A stretch of DNA of 64,000 nt from positions 372,001-436,000 of the forward strand of contig JAJLTO010000007.1 of assembly GCA_030568195.1 (NCBI GenBank). The letters run 5' to 3'. Of this stretch, positions 44,610 to 55,947 are shown one piece after another. Both the position numbers and the translations under genes were made by a program. The stretch is from Dipodascopsis uninucleata var. uninucleata (taxonomy: Eukaryota > Ascomycota > Lipomycetes > Lipomycetales > Lipomycetaceae). The notes beneath the pieces are model-generated. The model was not told the origin of the DNA. It ran no database searches and worked only from the letters and a program-made list of their open reading frames with translations. Numbering within the stretch: position 1 is the stretch's first letter; every line of letters begins with the position of its first letter.

Positions 44610-44635
44610 CACGTGATATAACTAATTTCCACGTG
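44610..44635. promoter_or_regulatory. two CACGTG boxes 20 bp apart
   Basis: CACGTG at 44610-44615 and 44630-44635, exactly two helical turns apart, lie about 136 bp upstream of GPI16 and about 820 bp upstream of the STE20-like start. This fits paired bHLH (Cbf1-type) sites. Confidence 0.4.
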
Positions 44636-44917
44636 GAGGTAGGGGTAATTAGAGTAAATGCATAATGTTTTTATTGGTTATGGACCAAACGCGTTAATAT
44701 ATTTTGGTTAAAGCTTAAATAATGGATACTTTGATATATATGCATGTGTTTATTGTGCCCCGAACCGTTTCAAAGAGCCACAACACCAATCGTGGACGGA
44801 TTTTTAGAATATCTAGAGCAAAAATATAGAGAAGAGTAGTCAGTTTGCTTAGAAGGATCTGTTTTTTAGAGCATTAGGATCTTTAAGCTTGTAAGAAGTA
44901 TTAGATAGCTAGAAAAG

Positions 44918-44990
44918 GTGAGCATTTAGATAAAATAGCCGGAAGTGAAATGCAGTATTTATAGCATACTGTTGGTAGATATATTTTCAG
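44918..44990 (+). other. probable 5' UTR intron of the STE20-like gene
   Basis: A GTGAGC donor and a TATTTTCAG acceptor 73 nt apart lie in the long leader. No coding exon adjoins, so it would be a leader intron. Confidence 0.4.
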
Positions 44991-45020
44991 GTTCAGAAAA
45001 GTCGGATGAATATTTGACTA

Positions 45021-45074
45021 ATGACAATTGCTCGACGACTGTTTAATTGGATGCCATTGGAATTAATTCAGTAG
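45021..45074 (+). other. 17-codon upstream ORF in the STE20-like leader
   Basis: MTIARRLFNWMPLELIQ followed by TAG, about 385 nt before the main ATG. It might dampen translation. No other evidence. Confidence 0.25.
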
Positions 45075-45457
45075 AATGGTGCCAATAATTCAGCTATAAG
45101 AAGGATTGGCTGAATAAATGCTAACGTGAGTGATAAAGCAGATATTTTGAAGCATGATTACTACTGGGAAGCGTTTGTTTAAAACTGCATAATAAACAGC
45201 AATTAAAGAAAACATCACAGACGGGCCTACTTTGACTAACTTAAGAGTGAAGATCGAAGCTGCATCATCGATGTATTTTGAGCCAGTTACAATAGAGCAT
45301 AAGGGAAGCATATTTTAACGTCGAACTGGCTGAATGTATTGAATGATTGGACTTGTTAGTAAAGGTATAGGCCATACTTATTAAAGAAATAGCAAAAAGC
45401 ATAGAGCGATATAATAGAGAAAAGTGCGAAAGAGCATTAGTGAATATTATCATAGCA

Positions 45458-48184
45458 ATGGAACGGGAATTGAATGAAAAGAATGTGGAGACAATAGAAA
45501 AATCTGTGGCTGTATACAGTACTTCGCAGGTCCATCGTCCAGTTCCAGAGAACTCACCTCCAGCTCCGGCATCCGTTGAACAATTGTCTGAAGAGAATCT
45601 CGAAAAAGACAAGGAAAATGTCAACAAGAATAATAATCGGAGCAGTAATGGTGCTTTGGGACCGAAAGAGCGTTTTGCGAAGTTAAGAAGATATCCATCG
45701 GCCCCGTCGTTTACTAAAGCAGCGGCAGCTGTTAGAGGTCGACGACAAACTACCAACGCGCCGTTACCACCAGAGGTTGCCCTGATAGCCCAACAGCAGT
45801 TCCAAATGCAGTCGCAGCATCAATATCAGGGACATGACATAGTACATTCATCATCTTTGACGTCATCTCCTTCCCTTTCTGCTACTACATCATCTTCTAG
45901 AGCTAGCAGTTCTGGACAGCCAATTTCGACAACTCCTCGAACTGATAAGTTTGAATTCGCATCAAACACCTCACCGACAACTACAAGCTCTCTGCATCGA
46001 ATTTCAGGTTCTAGATTATTGTCAAGTGGGTCACAACGACTTGAAAATGCTAGTAGACGAAGTTCGGGCAAATCGGATAGTGGTGGTAGGTCAATGAAAA
46101 TTGCCCTGAATAGCTTTGTTAATAGTATCAAGAATGCTGGGTCTAAGTCATCTGAGAAAGTTGTTGAGATTTCTAGTCCTTACAATGCCAAACATGTCAC
46201 TCATGTTGGATATAATATGCAAACAAGAGAGTTTACTGGATTGCCTCCAGAATGGCAAAAGCTATTAGAAAGCAGTGGAATTACGCAGGCAGAACAGGAG
46301 AACAATCCGCAGGCAGTCATGGATATTGTCGCCTTCTATTCAGAGGCTACATTAAATAGAGATGAGGATGTATGGAAAAAGTTTGACCATGCGCGATATA
46401 ATGGCTCAAACTCGTTCTATGCAGAAACATCGGTTTCCTCCATGTCTTCTCCTACGTCGCATGTTAGAAGTCCGTATTTTCCTAGGAATATTGAAGGCAG
46501 CTTCGAAAATCCGCGTCCTGCACCAAGACCACCAGGAGACACAAATCTTATTCCTGCCAGAGCTGCACCAAAACCTCCTTCTCAATTTAATAGATCACGC
46601 GATCAGCAATCACCGCCAGAGTCGTTACGTGGAATATCACCTCAATTGTCACCCGCCTCGCAACAATTACAGCATATGCATGTTAGCCAACAAGGTGGTA
46701 TGCATAGAACTGCCAGCAGTCCTATAAAGAGCAGCCAGTCGCATGTGTCACCTCCTCGTGTATCTTCGCTATCTGCACAGAGTCAACAGTATTATCAGCA
46801 GAATCTTCAGAGGCAAGCGTCACAGAATTTGCAAGTTGCACTTAATAAGGAGAAAGAAAGAGAGTTACATGCGTCATGGGACAAATATCATAACAAGCAG
46901 TTACCACCTCAGCCTCAACCGCTCGTTGATGATGATGGTCGATCCGCACAATCTACTCTGAACGTGCAGCAGCCTGCAGGTGACCTCGCTCCGTCACCTG
47001 AGTTTATTTCTAGAGAAGATAAACTAAAATCTGATGCAGAAACTTGCCTTGTAGACTCGGCTACATCTGCAGACTCAAGAGAGCCTAGCACTAACTCACC
47101 TGAGAGACCGTCGCCAGGCCGTGTTCGGCCAAGCCGGTCACCTCGACAGCAGCAAAACGGATTTGTCAATGATCAAATGATTGATGCTATTGTCGAACAA
47201 GATCATACTGATACGAAGAGTAGCCCAGTAGACCACACAATTGTATCTGCTCGTAAACGTGAACAAAAGCGAATAAGAGATGCAGAGTTGATATCAAGGC
47301 TCAATGCCATTTGTTCATCTGGGGATCCAACACGATTATATCGCAGTCTACATAAGATTGGGCAAGGTGCATCGGGCGGAGTTTTCACAGCTTACCAAGT
47401 TGGCACAAATTTGAGCGTTGCAATCAAGCAGATGAATCTAGAGCAACAACCAAAAAAGGAACTTATTATTAATGAAATTCTGGTGATGAAAGAGAGTAAG
47501 CACAAGAATATTGTTAACTTTATTGATAGTTTTCTTTTTAGAGGCGATCTCTGGGTTATTATGGAATATATGGAGGGTGGTAGTTTAACTGACGTTGTCA
47601 CATATAATATGATGAGTGAGGGCCAGATTGCAGCTGTCTGCCGTGAGACTCTTTATGGATTGCAGCATTTACATGACAAAGGTGTTATCCATAGAGATAT
47701 CAAGTCTGATAACGTTTTATTGTCACTAACAGGCGACATTAAACTGACTGACTTTGGGTTTTGCGCTCAGATAAACGATGCTAGTATGAAACGTACAACA
47801 ATGGTCGGTACACCTTATTGGATGGCTCCCGAAGTCGTGTCAAGAAAGGAATATGGGCCAAAGGTTGATATATGGAGTTTGGGTATTATGGCAATCGAGA
47901 TGATTGAAGGTGAACCTCCTTACCTGAATGAATCGCCTATGCGCGCGTTATATCTTATTGCTACAAATGGTACTCCTGATCTTCGAGATCCTGGATCGCT
48001 GTCTCCGATATTCAAAGAATTTTTGGGATGGTCTTTACAGGTTGACCCTGGTCGACGAGCATCCGCTAGTGAGCTACTTGAGCACCCATTCCTTCAAACC
48101 TGCGAGAATCTCAGAACCTTAGCGCCTCTTGTGAAAGCTGCTAGACTAGCAAAGTTTCAGGAACGTAAGACGGGCCATGGTTAA
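45458..48184 (+). CDS. STE20: Ste20/Shk1-type p21-activated kinase
   Basis: A single exon of 908 residues; the open frame extends a few codons upstream, but the first ATG is at 45458. A low-complexity N-terminus precedes the CRIB motif [16 protein letters not shown] (about 237-253) that binds Cdc42-GTP. A long Pro/Ser/Gln-rich linker follows. The kinase domain (about 631-880) has GQGASGGVF, the lysine K657, HRDIKSDN with D747, DFGFCAQI with D765, and [10 protein letters not shown]. No PH domain, so Ste20/Shk1 rather than Cla4. The C-terminal [15 protein letters not shown] matches the Gbeta-binding motif of Ste20. It should act in mating, polarity and MAP kinase signalling. Confidence 0.95.
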   Translation: MERELNEKNVETIEKSVAVYSTSQVHRPVPENSPPAPASVEQLSEENLEKDKENVNKNNNRSSNGALGPKERFAKLRRYPSAPSFTKAAAAVRGRRQTTNAPLPPEVALIAQQQFQMQSQHQYQGHDIVHSSSLTSSPSLSATTSSSRASSSGQPISTTPRTDKFEFASNTSPTTTSSLHRISGSRLLSSGSQRLENASRRSSGKSDSGGRSMKIALNSFVNSIKNAGSKSSEKVVEISSPYNAKHVTHVGYNMQTREFTGLPPEWQKLLESSGITQAEQENNPQAVMDIVAFYSEATLNRDEDVWKKFDHARYNGSNSFYAETSVSSMSSPTSHVRSPYFPRNIEGSFENPRPAPRPPGDTNLIPARAAPKPPSQFNRSRDQQSPPESLRGISPQLSPASQQLQHMHVSQQGGMHRTASSPIKSSQSHVSPPRVSSLSAQSQQYYQQNLQRQASQNLQVALNKEKERELHASWDKYHNKQLPPQPQPLVDDDGRSAQSTLNVQQPAGDLAPSPEFISREDKLKSDAETCLVDSATSADSREPSTNSPERPSPGRVRPSRSPRQQQNGFVNDQMIDAIVEQDHTDTKSSPVDHTIVSARKREQKRIRDAELISRLNAICSSGDPTRLYRSLHKIGQGASGGVFTAYQVGTNLSVAIKQMNLEQQPKKELIINEILVMKESKHKNIVNFIDSFLFRGDLWVIMEYMEGGSLTDVVTYNMMSEGQIAAVCRETLYGLQHLHDKGVIHRDIKSDNVLLSLTGDIKLTDFGFCAQINDASMKRTTMVGTPYWMAPEVVSRKEYGPKVDIWSLGIMAIEMIEGEPPYLNESPMRALYLIATNGTPDLRDPGSLSPIFKEFLGWSLQVDPGRRASASELLEHPFLQTCENLRTLAPLVKAARLAKFQERKTGHG

Positions 48185-48829
48185 TGATATCGAAACCTAT
48201 TACGAATGAATAAATAGCTATTACGATACTTTTATGGGTAAAGAAATATTTTCTATGATTGTGAAACTTTCAAGGTTACATTTTACGATTTTTTATAAAC
48301 GAATATACAATTTTTATGTGCATATCTTCCATCTTTATGTCTATTATTTTAACGTTAACTGTTTGGGTTTTGATTTCTATTTTTCTTCATCATAGGTATA
48401 ACATTTCTGTTACTGATGGAAGTTTTGATTATTTTCTATTCTTGACTTTTTATTCCTTCCCGCCTAATCCTATTTCTGTTATCTCGTTGGCCTGGGATTG
48501 GTTTCTTAGTCTCTTGAATGTCTTCTAATGATTCGATCTGTGTATGTCTATGCGAACCTGAACGACCACCTTACTGGCTATACACTACCTATGACAAAAA
48601 GAGGACGTGAATGGTATTCTATTTTGTTTAACTTTCTAAAATTTTCTGTTTTGTATATTTTTGCTGGCTTACTTTATCTACTCATTTCTGCTTGCGATCT
48701 TATTCTTTGGTTATGGCTTTCCTTCTCAGTTCCACAGTTCTTCTAGCCTTAAAACTGTCACAGCTATAAATAAACGCGCATTTGGCCCTACTTAACAATT
48801 GCTCTATATTATCATTGTTTTTCTATAAG
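48185..48829. other. T-rich flank, may hold 5' exons of the next gene
   Basis: The sense strand is strongly T-rich. Two hydrophobic ORFs (48316-48528 and 48528-48746, overlapping by one base) arise from this bias. One possible first exon for the 48830 gene ends at 48606 (GGA C, GTGAAT donor, phase 1). A TATAAATA word lies at 48765. Confidence 0.35.
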
Positions 48830-49259
48830 GTGGCGTAAAAAGGACGCTCCGGTTCTTGCTAGATACTCCTGTAACTCTTGGTTTTGATGACCGCGAAAAC
48901 AAATACTATTGGTCTCTTCTGTTAGATTATCTGGCTATGTAAGTTTTTATATCCTCCTGATATTTTTCCCGTGTTTTCATCGTTTCATACAATCGATTAG
49001 CAGTTTTGTAGAAGTCAGCAGAAACGTTTTTAAAGCTCTGTACAGTTTGCTTGCGTACGAGTCATTTTGGGATTGGCGCTGACGTTTGCGGCGCCTACAT
49101 AGTTTCGAACTCTTCGGACATCCCCTAAACACTTCTGCTAATAATCGTGGACTTAAAACACAGCCTTCTACCGGCGAAGTACTTAGATTCGTCTACTATT
49201 TAAAATTCTTGTCTGCTATGATACCAGTTTTGTATTTGAAGAGCAACTTTTCTAAATAA
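48830..49259 (+). CDS. unrecognised spliced membrane-type protein, 5' end not found
   Basis: Three exons (48830-48938, 49001-49054, 49103-49259) join in phases 2 and 2 and stay open to TAA, giving about 107 C-terminal residues. Introns are 62 nt (GTAAGT...GATTAG) and 48 nt (GTACGA...CATAG, CTGAC branch). The sequence contains LRFLLDTPVTLGFDDRENKY, then YWSLLLDYLA, SFVEVSRNVFKALYSLLAFE and, after a GLKTQPSTGEV loop, VYYLKFLSAMIPVLYL. Two or three membrane or amphipathic segments are likely. The first exon must supply one base of phase and a start codon upstream. I do not recognise the family. It lies between STE20 and HSE1. Confidence 0.65.
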
Positions 49260-49445
49260 AAATAAACTATAGTCTTAGAGAGTGAGCTAATTAGTTTACT
49301 TGTGTCAGCTCAGCATTAATATTAGATCGTAAAAGAAATTTAACTTGACGAACAGATCTTTAATACAAGAATTTAAGCGCGGGAGCAGAAGCTAGCTGAC
49401 CATATCGATCTATTACAAGGCCATCATTACGAGAAAACGAAAATC

Positions 49446-51469
49446 ATGTTCCGAACTACAACACCATCGGCTGTTGAGGAACTTATCAGTAAGTATATGA
49501 TTTCTGCTGTGCTGGTGGTGTAACTGTTGCAAAGTTAGTCATTTGTTGGTAGATATTAACATGATTTTTTCTGTAGACAAGGCGACAGACGAGAACCTCA
49601 CAAGCGAAAACTGGGAGTACATTATTGCAGTCTGCGATAAAGTCAACGATCTTCCAGATAGTGGGTGAGTACGCTTTGTGGCTTTTACCATTAAAGTGGA
49701 TGATTGACGACTCATTCTAAATAACTACATAATTAGACCTCGCGATGCTGTTGCTGCTCTACAGAAGCGATTAACTCACCGGGCTGCAAATGTTCAACTG
49801 TACTCACTCGCGGTATGCTCTTTTTTTCTAGTCATTTATTATGAGACTAATTGGGACGTAGTCTTGAGGAGGTTATTTTATACTGACGGAAATCTTTTGT
49901 AGCTTACTGAATCGCTTGCGCAAAATTGTGGTACTAAGATGCATCGTGAACTTGCTTCTAGAGCATTCACCCAAACGCTTATACGTGTAGCTTCCGATAG
50001 AGTAAGTGAGGTTCTTTTAATTTGTGGCGATATTCTTGCTAATTTGCATGTATATTAGAGTGTTCACGCTAGTGTTAAGATCAAGTTGATCCAGACAATG
50101 GAACTTCTTGTATCACTATTCAAAAATGATCCATCACTATCAATAATGGAGGAATCACTTGATAACGTCAAGTCTATGAGTGAGTTAAGAGTTTTTTAAT
50201 TTATTTACTAATGGCGAAAATTTTATACTAACACTAACTTAATTAGATCCGCGACTGCATGCTCCAGATAAGCCAATGAAACCAGAGCTACAGCGTCAGG
50301 AAACTTCAGAAGATGAGGAGCTTAAGATGGTGCTTGCTTTATCCTTGCAAGAGAGTAAACAAAAGGAGGAGAAAGAAGAAGAAGCAAAAAAGAAAGAAGA
50401 AGAACAGAAAAAAAATACTACTACTCAACCAGAGTCATCAAAAGCTAATGTTTCGTCTTCGCCCAATCCTACGGCGACAATTTCTCGTGTACGAGCGCTT
50501 TACGATCTTAACTCTACAGAACCAGGAGAACTTTCTTTTAGACGAGGTGACATAATCTACGTCCTAGAGTCGGTATATCATGAGTGGTGGAAAGGATCGC
50601 TTCATGGCGAAGTCGGAATTTTCCCTCTTAACTATGTTACGCCAGTTCCAGATCCAACTCCTGAGGATTTGCAGCGTGAGGCCGAGGAAGAATCACAAGT
50701 ATTTAACGAAACTCGTAGTGTTGAGCGTCTTCTTGCACTTTTGTCTTCGCCAGAGGCTATGCAGGGTTCTGCGGATTCTGATGAAATTCAAAACCTATAT
50801 AGATCTGCAGTGTCTATTCGCCCTAAGCTGATCAAATTGATCGATCGCTACTCTCAACGTAAGGATGAGCTTATTGAACTCAATGAGAGATTTTCATCTG
50901 CTATGCAGAAGTATGATGCAATGATGGAATCGTACGTTAATCAATATAGATCGCCTCGAATGCCTTATATGAATGGAAATGGGTCCGGTATAAATGTTCC
51001 AATAACACCGTCAATTCCATCTATGCCTCCTATCAACGGATCCAGTCAGACTCCAGTTCCTCAACAGAATCAGACTTCTTTCGGTCAGCAACTTCCATCG
51101 TATGCATCCAATGCTCATTCACAACATACTCATTCGCAGAATCAGCCACAGTCTCCTCTAGGTCATCAGCCTTATCCATCTGTTCCTTCCGTTCAGTCTC
51201 CTACTCCTGTTGCACCTTACATGGCAAATCCAGGAATTCCTGGATATCAGACGGTTAATCAACCTTCAGTATCAGCTAATTTTGGATTTTCTTCTGCTCC
51301 TTCTCAACCACCTCAGCAATCCCTTTCTTCAGCGCCGCCTTATCCTGATCTCAATAATATATTTGGTGCACCTCCTTCGCACCCTCCACCATCCAATTTG
51401 CCACCGAATTCTTCCGGTGTTTCTAGTCAGCCTGGGTACTCTTCAAGACCACCATATACGACATATTGA
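49446..51469 (+). CDS. HSE1: ESCRT-0 subunit Hse1
   Basis: Six exons (49446-49488, 49577-49664, 49737-49812, 49903-50001, 50059-50179, 50247-51469) give 549 residues with every phase consistent. The VHS domain spans about 1-145 (KATDENLTSENWEYI, ALQKRLTH). A ubiquitin-interacting motif follows at about 163-180 (DEELKMVLALSLQES), then an SH3 domain at about 222-276 (RALYDLNSTEPGELSFRRGD, WWKGSLHGEVGIFPLNYV). The tail is rich in Pro, Gln and Ser. Hse1 pairs with Vps27 to sort ubiquitinated cargo at endosomes. All five introns lie in the first quarter of the coding sequence. Confidence 0.95.
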
Positions 51470-52204
51470 TTGATTTGAGAAACGCCTTGTTTGGCTATTT
51501 TGTTGAAATTATTCATATAAAAGAGGTATTGCATTATACTTTTTTTCTTACCTCTTTCTCATTAAGTTAACACTATATTACTGGATTGACGCTGTAATAA
51601 CGGCGACAGCTAATATTAATGAATTATATAGTCATAGGCTTCCATTGTATATTGAAGTCGACTCATTTGGATATCAGAATTTTCATCTAGATATAGCTTT
51701 TGATTTCGTTATAGTTACAATACTATTTTTTTTTTGTCTTTTTGTATTGCTCTTTATAGTGTTACAGTGCTTTAGTATACGTGTGTGTGCAGTAATTCTT
51801 GGGGTCCAAGGAGTTTTCTTGTTGTACTCTTTCTATTATCCATTGATTTGTTAAGTGTTATCGTTATTCTCTTTCTATTTTTAAGATGAGCACTTCTGCA
51901 GCAGAAGACTAATAGCTAAATTTAAAACTCCCGTTTTATATTCATTTTCAGTTTAAAAAAATTGTGATCATGACTATTGATACTACAATACAAAACAAAA
52001 ATTACATTACGACGATTCAATATCAGGCGTCTGCTAAGACGACAGTACGTACATTTATAAGTCCAATTTACTGTTACTGCTTCAAATTAAGATCCCAAAA
52101 TATTTCAACTACAAATACAAAATAAATTTATGATGGAAGTCTCTCATGTAGAAAACATAAAGTAGAAAAGACGAAAGACTAAAGCTCATGGTTCAGGAGA
52201 TGGA
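51470..52204. other. gene-free stretch between convergent HSE1 and SLM1
   Basis: T-rich after HSE1. A hydrophobic ORF at 51645-51854 follows from the base bias. Nothing else was seen. Confidence 0.5.
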
Positions 52205-53800
52205 TCATGCAACAACTGGCGGAGCTTTGTCAGGTTCAACTTCATGCTCAACCTCAGAAATTTCGCCTTCGCCAATAGGTGGATCGGCACGAGATGATAC
52301 TGGAGAAGCTAGTTCATCGTGTTCCATATGAGCACTGACATCGGAAACATCCGGTACAATTTCAGGAATCTCAGTTGCTGGAGTGCCAAGAACGCTACCA
52401 GCGACGGGGATATCATTAGCAGGTATCGCGGTCTCGTTCACTTCAGGTTCAGATTCAGTTTCCATAGCAGGAGCACCGCTAACAGCTACGGCAGCAGCAG
52501 CAGCAGTTGCAGAGTCCATAGTGCCTCTTGGGCTGAGAACAGGGGCACCAACTCCAGCATTAACAGCTTCATTGATAACGCCCCACCACTTTTGAAGGTC
52601 GTTGTAGGAAGAAGTCTTAAATTCAAAGGTATGCTTTGTAGTCAAAGTCTTCAGAGAATCTTTTCCGGTAATCTTAAACTTAAACTTGCCACTTTCCTGA
52701 GAATAGGCAGGACCAAGAAGGCAGTCGGGCAAATACAAAGAGAACTCTGGATCAGGACTTTGGACGTAGTCCATCGATGCAAACTGATGAAGGTACTTTG
52801 AAGGAGTAACAACATAGTAGCCAGAGTTATATTGCTTCGAAAGAGTTCTGGTACTCTTTCTCTGAATGACACCTTCGATGAGAGGCAATGTAGATTCGTG
52901 GTCCATGTTAGGAAAGTAAATACGGTCAATTGAGCGTTTAGGAGCATTTTCATCAATCAACAACTCCTTGTTTAAGTCCAGAAAGTTCTTCCACTCTGCT
53001 TCTGTGGTTATAGCACCAAAAGCAGTCATTACGCTAGAGTAGCACTCGCGTTCAACATCCCAAAAGGCGGTCTGAGTCTGATCGAGGAGATTAAACGTTT
53101 GCTGAATGCCACCAATGATATGGGCTTCAAAAGTGCGTAGATTCTTTTGCAAAGCAATAAGTGAATCAGCTCTGATATTCTCTTTAAGGATCTGATCATC
53201 TATCTTATTCATAGCTTGGCGGTGGATAACATAAGGATCTTTCGTAGGATCAGATTTGAAATTGATCATGCCAAAAGAAGAAGTATACTGACCAAGTAGT
53301 TCAATTTGTTTCTGACTCTGTTGGCGAGCAGCCATTACATCTTTAGAACCCTTGAAGCCCTTAGTCTTGAGCTCCTTATAGTGCTCCTTAATATCATGAC
53401 TGAGCCTTTCGACATGAGGTATTGCACTTAGTTTGAGAGACTTTTCGGCTTCATTAGCAGCATTGATCATGGCCTCTGATTTTGCGCGAAGAGTAAGGAA
53501 TGCGCCCGAGACACCGATATAATCCTCGTCTGTTTGAGCATGCTCACCAGGCTGTTCAACAGCGTCAAACTTAGGGACGTCCATCACTGTCTTTGCAATT
53601 CGCTCATAGTCACGGGCCATATTAGAATACATGACCTGGTGCGCTTCACAGTAGTTCTTGACTAAAGTAGTGACTTGTCTCCATGACTCCACGCGCTGCA
53701 GAAGCACAGTTGTGAGGTCTGTTGGCTCTAAAGGAATAGCTTCTTCTAGGCCATCCGGCAGAGAATGACCTGAAACTAAATGACAATCATCTAACGACAT
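52205..53800 (-). CDS. SLM1: Slm1/Slm2-like TORC2 effector (F-BAR-like and PH)
   Basis: A single exon of 531 residues from the ATG at 53800; the open frame runs 20 codons further without an ATG. The N-terminal half is a helical F-BAR-like dimer domain (about 25-290) with AFWDVERECYSSVMTAFGAI. A PH domain (about 300-410) has SGYYVVTPSKYLHQFASMDY, FKITGKDSL and LQKWWGVINEAV. The C-terminal 110 residues are acidic and Pro/Ala-rich. Slm proteins bind PI(4,5)P2 in eisosomes and carry TORC2 to its targets under membrane stress. The C-terminal tail is not conserved in character. Confidence 0.9.
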   Translation of the reverse strand: MSLDDCHLVSGHSLPDGLEEAIPLEPTDLTTVLLQRVESWRQVTTLVKNYCEAHQVMYSNMARDYERIAKTVMDVPKFDAVEQPGEHAQTDEDYIGVSGAFLTLRAKSEAMINAANEAEKSLKLSAIPHVERLSHDIKEHYKELKTKGFKGSKDVMAARQQSQKQIELLGQYTSSFGMINFKSDPTKDPYVIHRQAMNKIDDQILKENIRADSLIALQKNLRTFEAHIIGGIQQTFNLLDQTQTAFWDVERECYSSVMTAFGAITTEAEWKNFLDLNKELLIDENAPKRSIDRIYFPNMDHESTLPLIEGVIQRKSTRTLSKQYNSGYYVVTPSKYLHQFASMDYVQSPDPEFSLYLPDCLLGPAYSQESGKFKFKITGKDSLKTLTTKHTFEFKTSSYNDLQKWWGVINEAVNAGVGAPVLSPRGTMDSATAAAAAVAVSGAPAMETESEPEVNETAIPANDIPVAGSVLGTPATEIPEIVPDVSDVSAHMEHDELASPVSSRADPPIGEGEISEVEHEVEPDKAPPVVA

Positions 53801-54139
53801 TTTCAAACTACAGTATCTCCTTGCTGATGCTAAAAGACCTGAGGAAACATACGAAGGCAATGCCCTGCTTTATATAGTTTTATTCTCCGATTTAGTACTG
53901 TTAATGCTCTGGCGAAGCAAAACGAGCTGGTTGTGTGAAACTAAGAGTACTAACGTCGACGCTCTTTATAATTGAATAACTTTATATTGGATCAGTCCAG
54001 CCTATTCATTCGTGCGGGCACAGCCTAATTCATGTATGGAATGATCGCTAGCACAGTAAGCTAAACAAAACTGGCATAGAGGATGTGCAACATACGTCAT
54101 TGGACGGGCAGAGAGCTTTGTTGCAATTAACTTTGCAAT
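53801..54139. other. SLM1 upstream stretch
   Basis: The leader and promoter of SLM1. Only ORFs under 25 codons are seen. Confidence 0.4.
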
Positions 54140-54412
54140 CTAGCCTATTAAAGTATACAGTGGTGCGACATTGAGCTCTAATAAATATTCTAGAAGCATG
54201 TATCTTCTAGAAGGCTGAGCAAACGCAGCGCTCTCAAATAAAAATAAGCGCAATTCGTTTGCTTGTTGTACCTTGCATTAGCAGAATACCTTACACCTTA
54301 CCCATAAGGCCATAGCAAAACTGGCTGACATTAACACTAATACCTCAATACCGTGTAAGCGTGTTCCTGGTACTAGTACCTCATAATATGTTAGCACAGA
54401 CCCTAACATCAT
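54140..54412 (-). CDS. candidate 61-residue membrane protein, two exons
   Basis: Exon 1 (54302-54412) starts with a double ATG and ends in phase 0 at GTAAGG. Exon 2 (54140-54214) follows TTGCTCAG and ends in TAG. The 87-nt intron has a GCTAAT branch. The product has a hydrophobic helix after VPGTRLHG (about residues 21-37) and a tail with RRYMLLEYLLEL. Size and layout resemble small mitochondrial inner-membrane subunits such as ATP synthase subunit k, but I cannot assign it. A longer reading of exon 1 is open upstream. Confidence 0.4.
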
Positions 54413-54647
54413 AAAACTCCCAAATATCGACGACGGTGAAGGAAAAAAAATTTCGAAAAAAACATAAAAAATAAAAATCTTCTGATCAGAGAACGAATTT
54501 GTTGGTAATATTAATTGGGGAATTTTTGCCTGGAATAGCAGTTTGCATATTAACACTAGATATATTGCATTTTAAACGTTTGGCGTTTATCCGGAATATT
54601 TGGAGATCTTAATAAATAGCTCGTCGTGAGAATACCAACTCTTCAAG

Positions 54648-55828
54648 ATGATGAGAGTAGCGTAAGTTTCCACTGGTGTTATCTTTAGACACAAGTGATT
54701 TCGTTCTAATGACTATGAATCTTGTGTAGGAAACCCCGAAACGCTCGCTCGAAGCGTGCGATGGATTCTAGAGCTCCTCAGTTGGTTGAGCATACTAAGA
54801 AAGCCCTGGTAATTCGAGCATCTACTGGCGGTCAGTTGGTTCAAAATGCTATGACAGATCTGGTATGTAATTCTTCTCTCTTGCATAGGGAATTCCATGA
54901 GTATAAATGATTAGCTCAATGGTTTCTGAAAATAGTCCACTAATACAGCTATTTGAAATAGTCTGCCTACAAAAAACCAGATGTTAAGAAGTTTTCGAAG
55001 AAGAATGAGGTTCATCCGTTTGATGATACCACTACTCTGGAATTTTTTTCTCAGAAGAATGACGCTTCACTGTTATTAGTTGGCTCTAATACGAAGAAAA
55101 GGCCGAATACTCTTACATGGATCCGCACTTTTAACTACCAGATCCTTGACATGATTGAACTCCAAATTTTGAACTACAAGTCTATTGAAGAGTTCAAGCA
55201 ATTGACTATCAATATCGGCATGAAGCCTCTCTTCAATTTTTCGGGCCCAATCTTTGACACACATGCACACTACCAGCAGGTTAAGTCTATATTCTTAGAT
55301 TTTTTCAGAGGTTCGCAAGTACCTATGCTTGATTTGGCTGGTATCCAATATATAATATCTGTGTGTGCTGGTGGTGATGGAAACGTCAGCGTCTACAGCG
55401 AGGACACCTCAAATCTTCCTCCAATTCATTTCAGAGTTTATAAAATCAAGACATATAAGAGCAAAATACAGACAAAGGTTCCTCGAGTAGAGCTGGAGGA
55501 AATTGGACCTAGATTTGATTTCAAGATTGGGCGTGTTAGAGACGCAGATCCTGATGTTCTCAAGCAGGCATTGAAGCGACCTAAGGAACTCGAACCCAAA
55601 CAGAAGAAGAATATTGAGACCGATCTAGTTGGTGATAAGATTGCTACGATTCATGTTGGAAAGCAAGATCTCATGAAGATCCAGACGAGAAAAATGAAGG
55701 GATTAAAGAAGGGTAGAAAGCCTAGCGACGATGACGACGACGTTATGGATGATGAAGAGGAAGTGGTACTGTCGGAAGACGATGAAGAGTCTGAGAAGGA
55801 GGAAAAGCCAAGAAAAAAGAGGCATTAA
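54648..55828 (+). CDS. RPF2: ribosome biogenesis factor Rpf2
   Basis: Three exons (54648-54661, 14 nt; 54730-54862; 54962-55828) give 337 residues, near yeast Rpf2 (344). It is a Brix-domain protein: KPRNARSKRAMDSR, HPFDDTTTLEFFSQKNDASL, RTFNYQILDMIEL, FDTHAHYQQVKSIFLDFFRG and ELEEIGPRFDFKIGR all match. With Rrs1 it brings the 5S RNP into pre-60S particles. The C-terminus is acidic, then basic. The upstream tract around 54440-54480 is A-rich with an AAATTTCG core like the RRPE element of ribosome-biogenesis promoters. Confidence 0.95.
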
Positions 55829-55947
55829 ATGTAATAGATTCATTATTTATAGTAAATTTTAAATACACTTGTATCTTAATGTAACCACCCAAAGGGGTAT
55901 TAAGCTTTCTCTTCTATAATTATTCTATTCGTCAAACTTATAGACAA

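Noticed and set aside
45440-45457. Earlier start for the STE20-like kinase
   Set aside because: The frame is open but begins with GTG; the first ATG is at 45458.
45265-45756. 163-codon minus-strand ORF
   Set aside because: Antisense to the N-terminal low-complexity part of the STE20-like kinase.
48316-48746. Two consecutive hydrophobic ORFs downstream of STE20
   Set aside because: They follow from T-rich sequence; no phase-compatible splice to the real exons at 48830 was found except one weak option.
48885-48960. C box and D box words suggesting a snoRNA
   Set aside because: The TGATGA lies inside a coding exon (GFDDREN) of the 48830 gene.
51645-51854. 69-codon hydrophobic ORF after HSE1
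   Set aside because: T-rich base composition explains it; no splice partner or family resemblance.
53801-53860. Earlier start for the SLM1-like protein
   Set aside because: The extra 20 codons have no ATG, and the family-like N-terminus begins at 53800.
54188-54212. Two TTCTAGAA palindromes as a heat-shock element
   Set aside because: The units are not contiguous nGAAn repeats, and they fall in the second exon of the candidate gene at 54140-54412.
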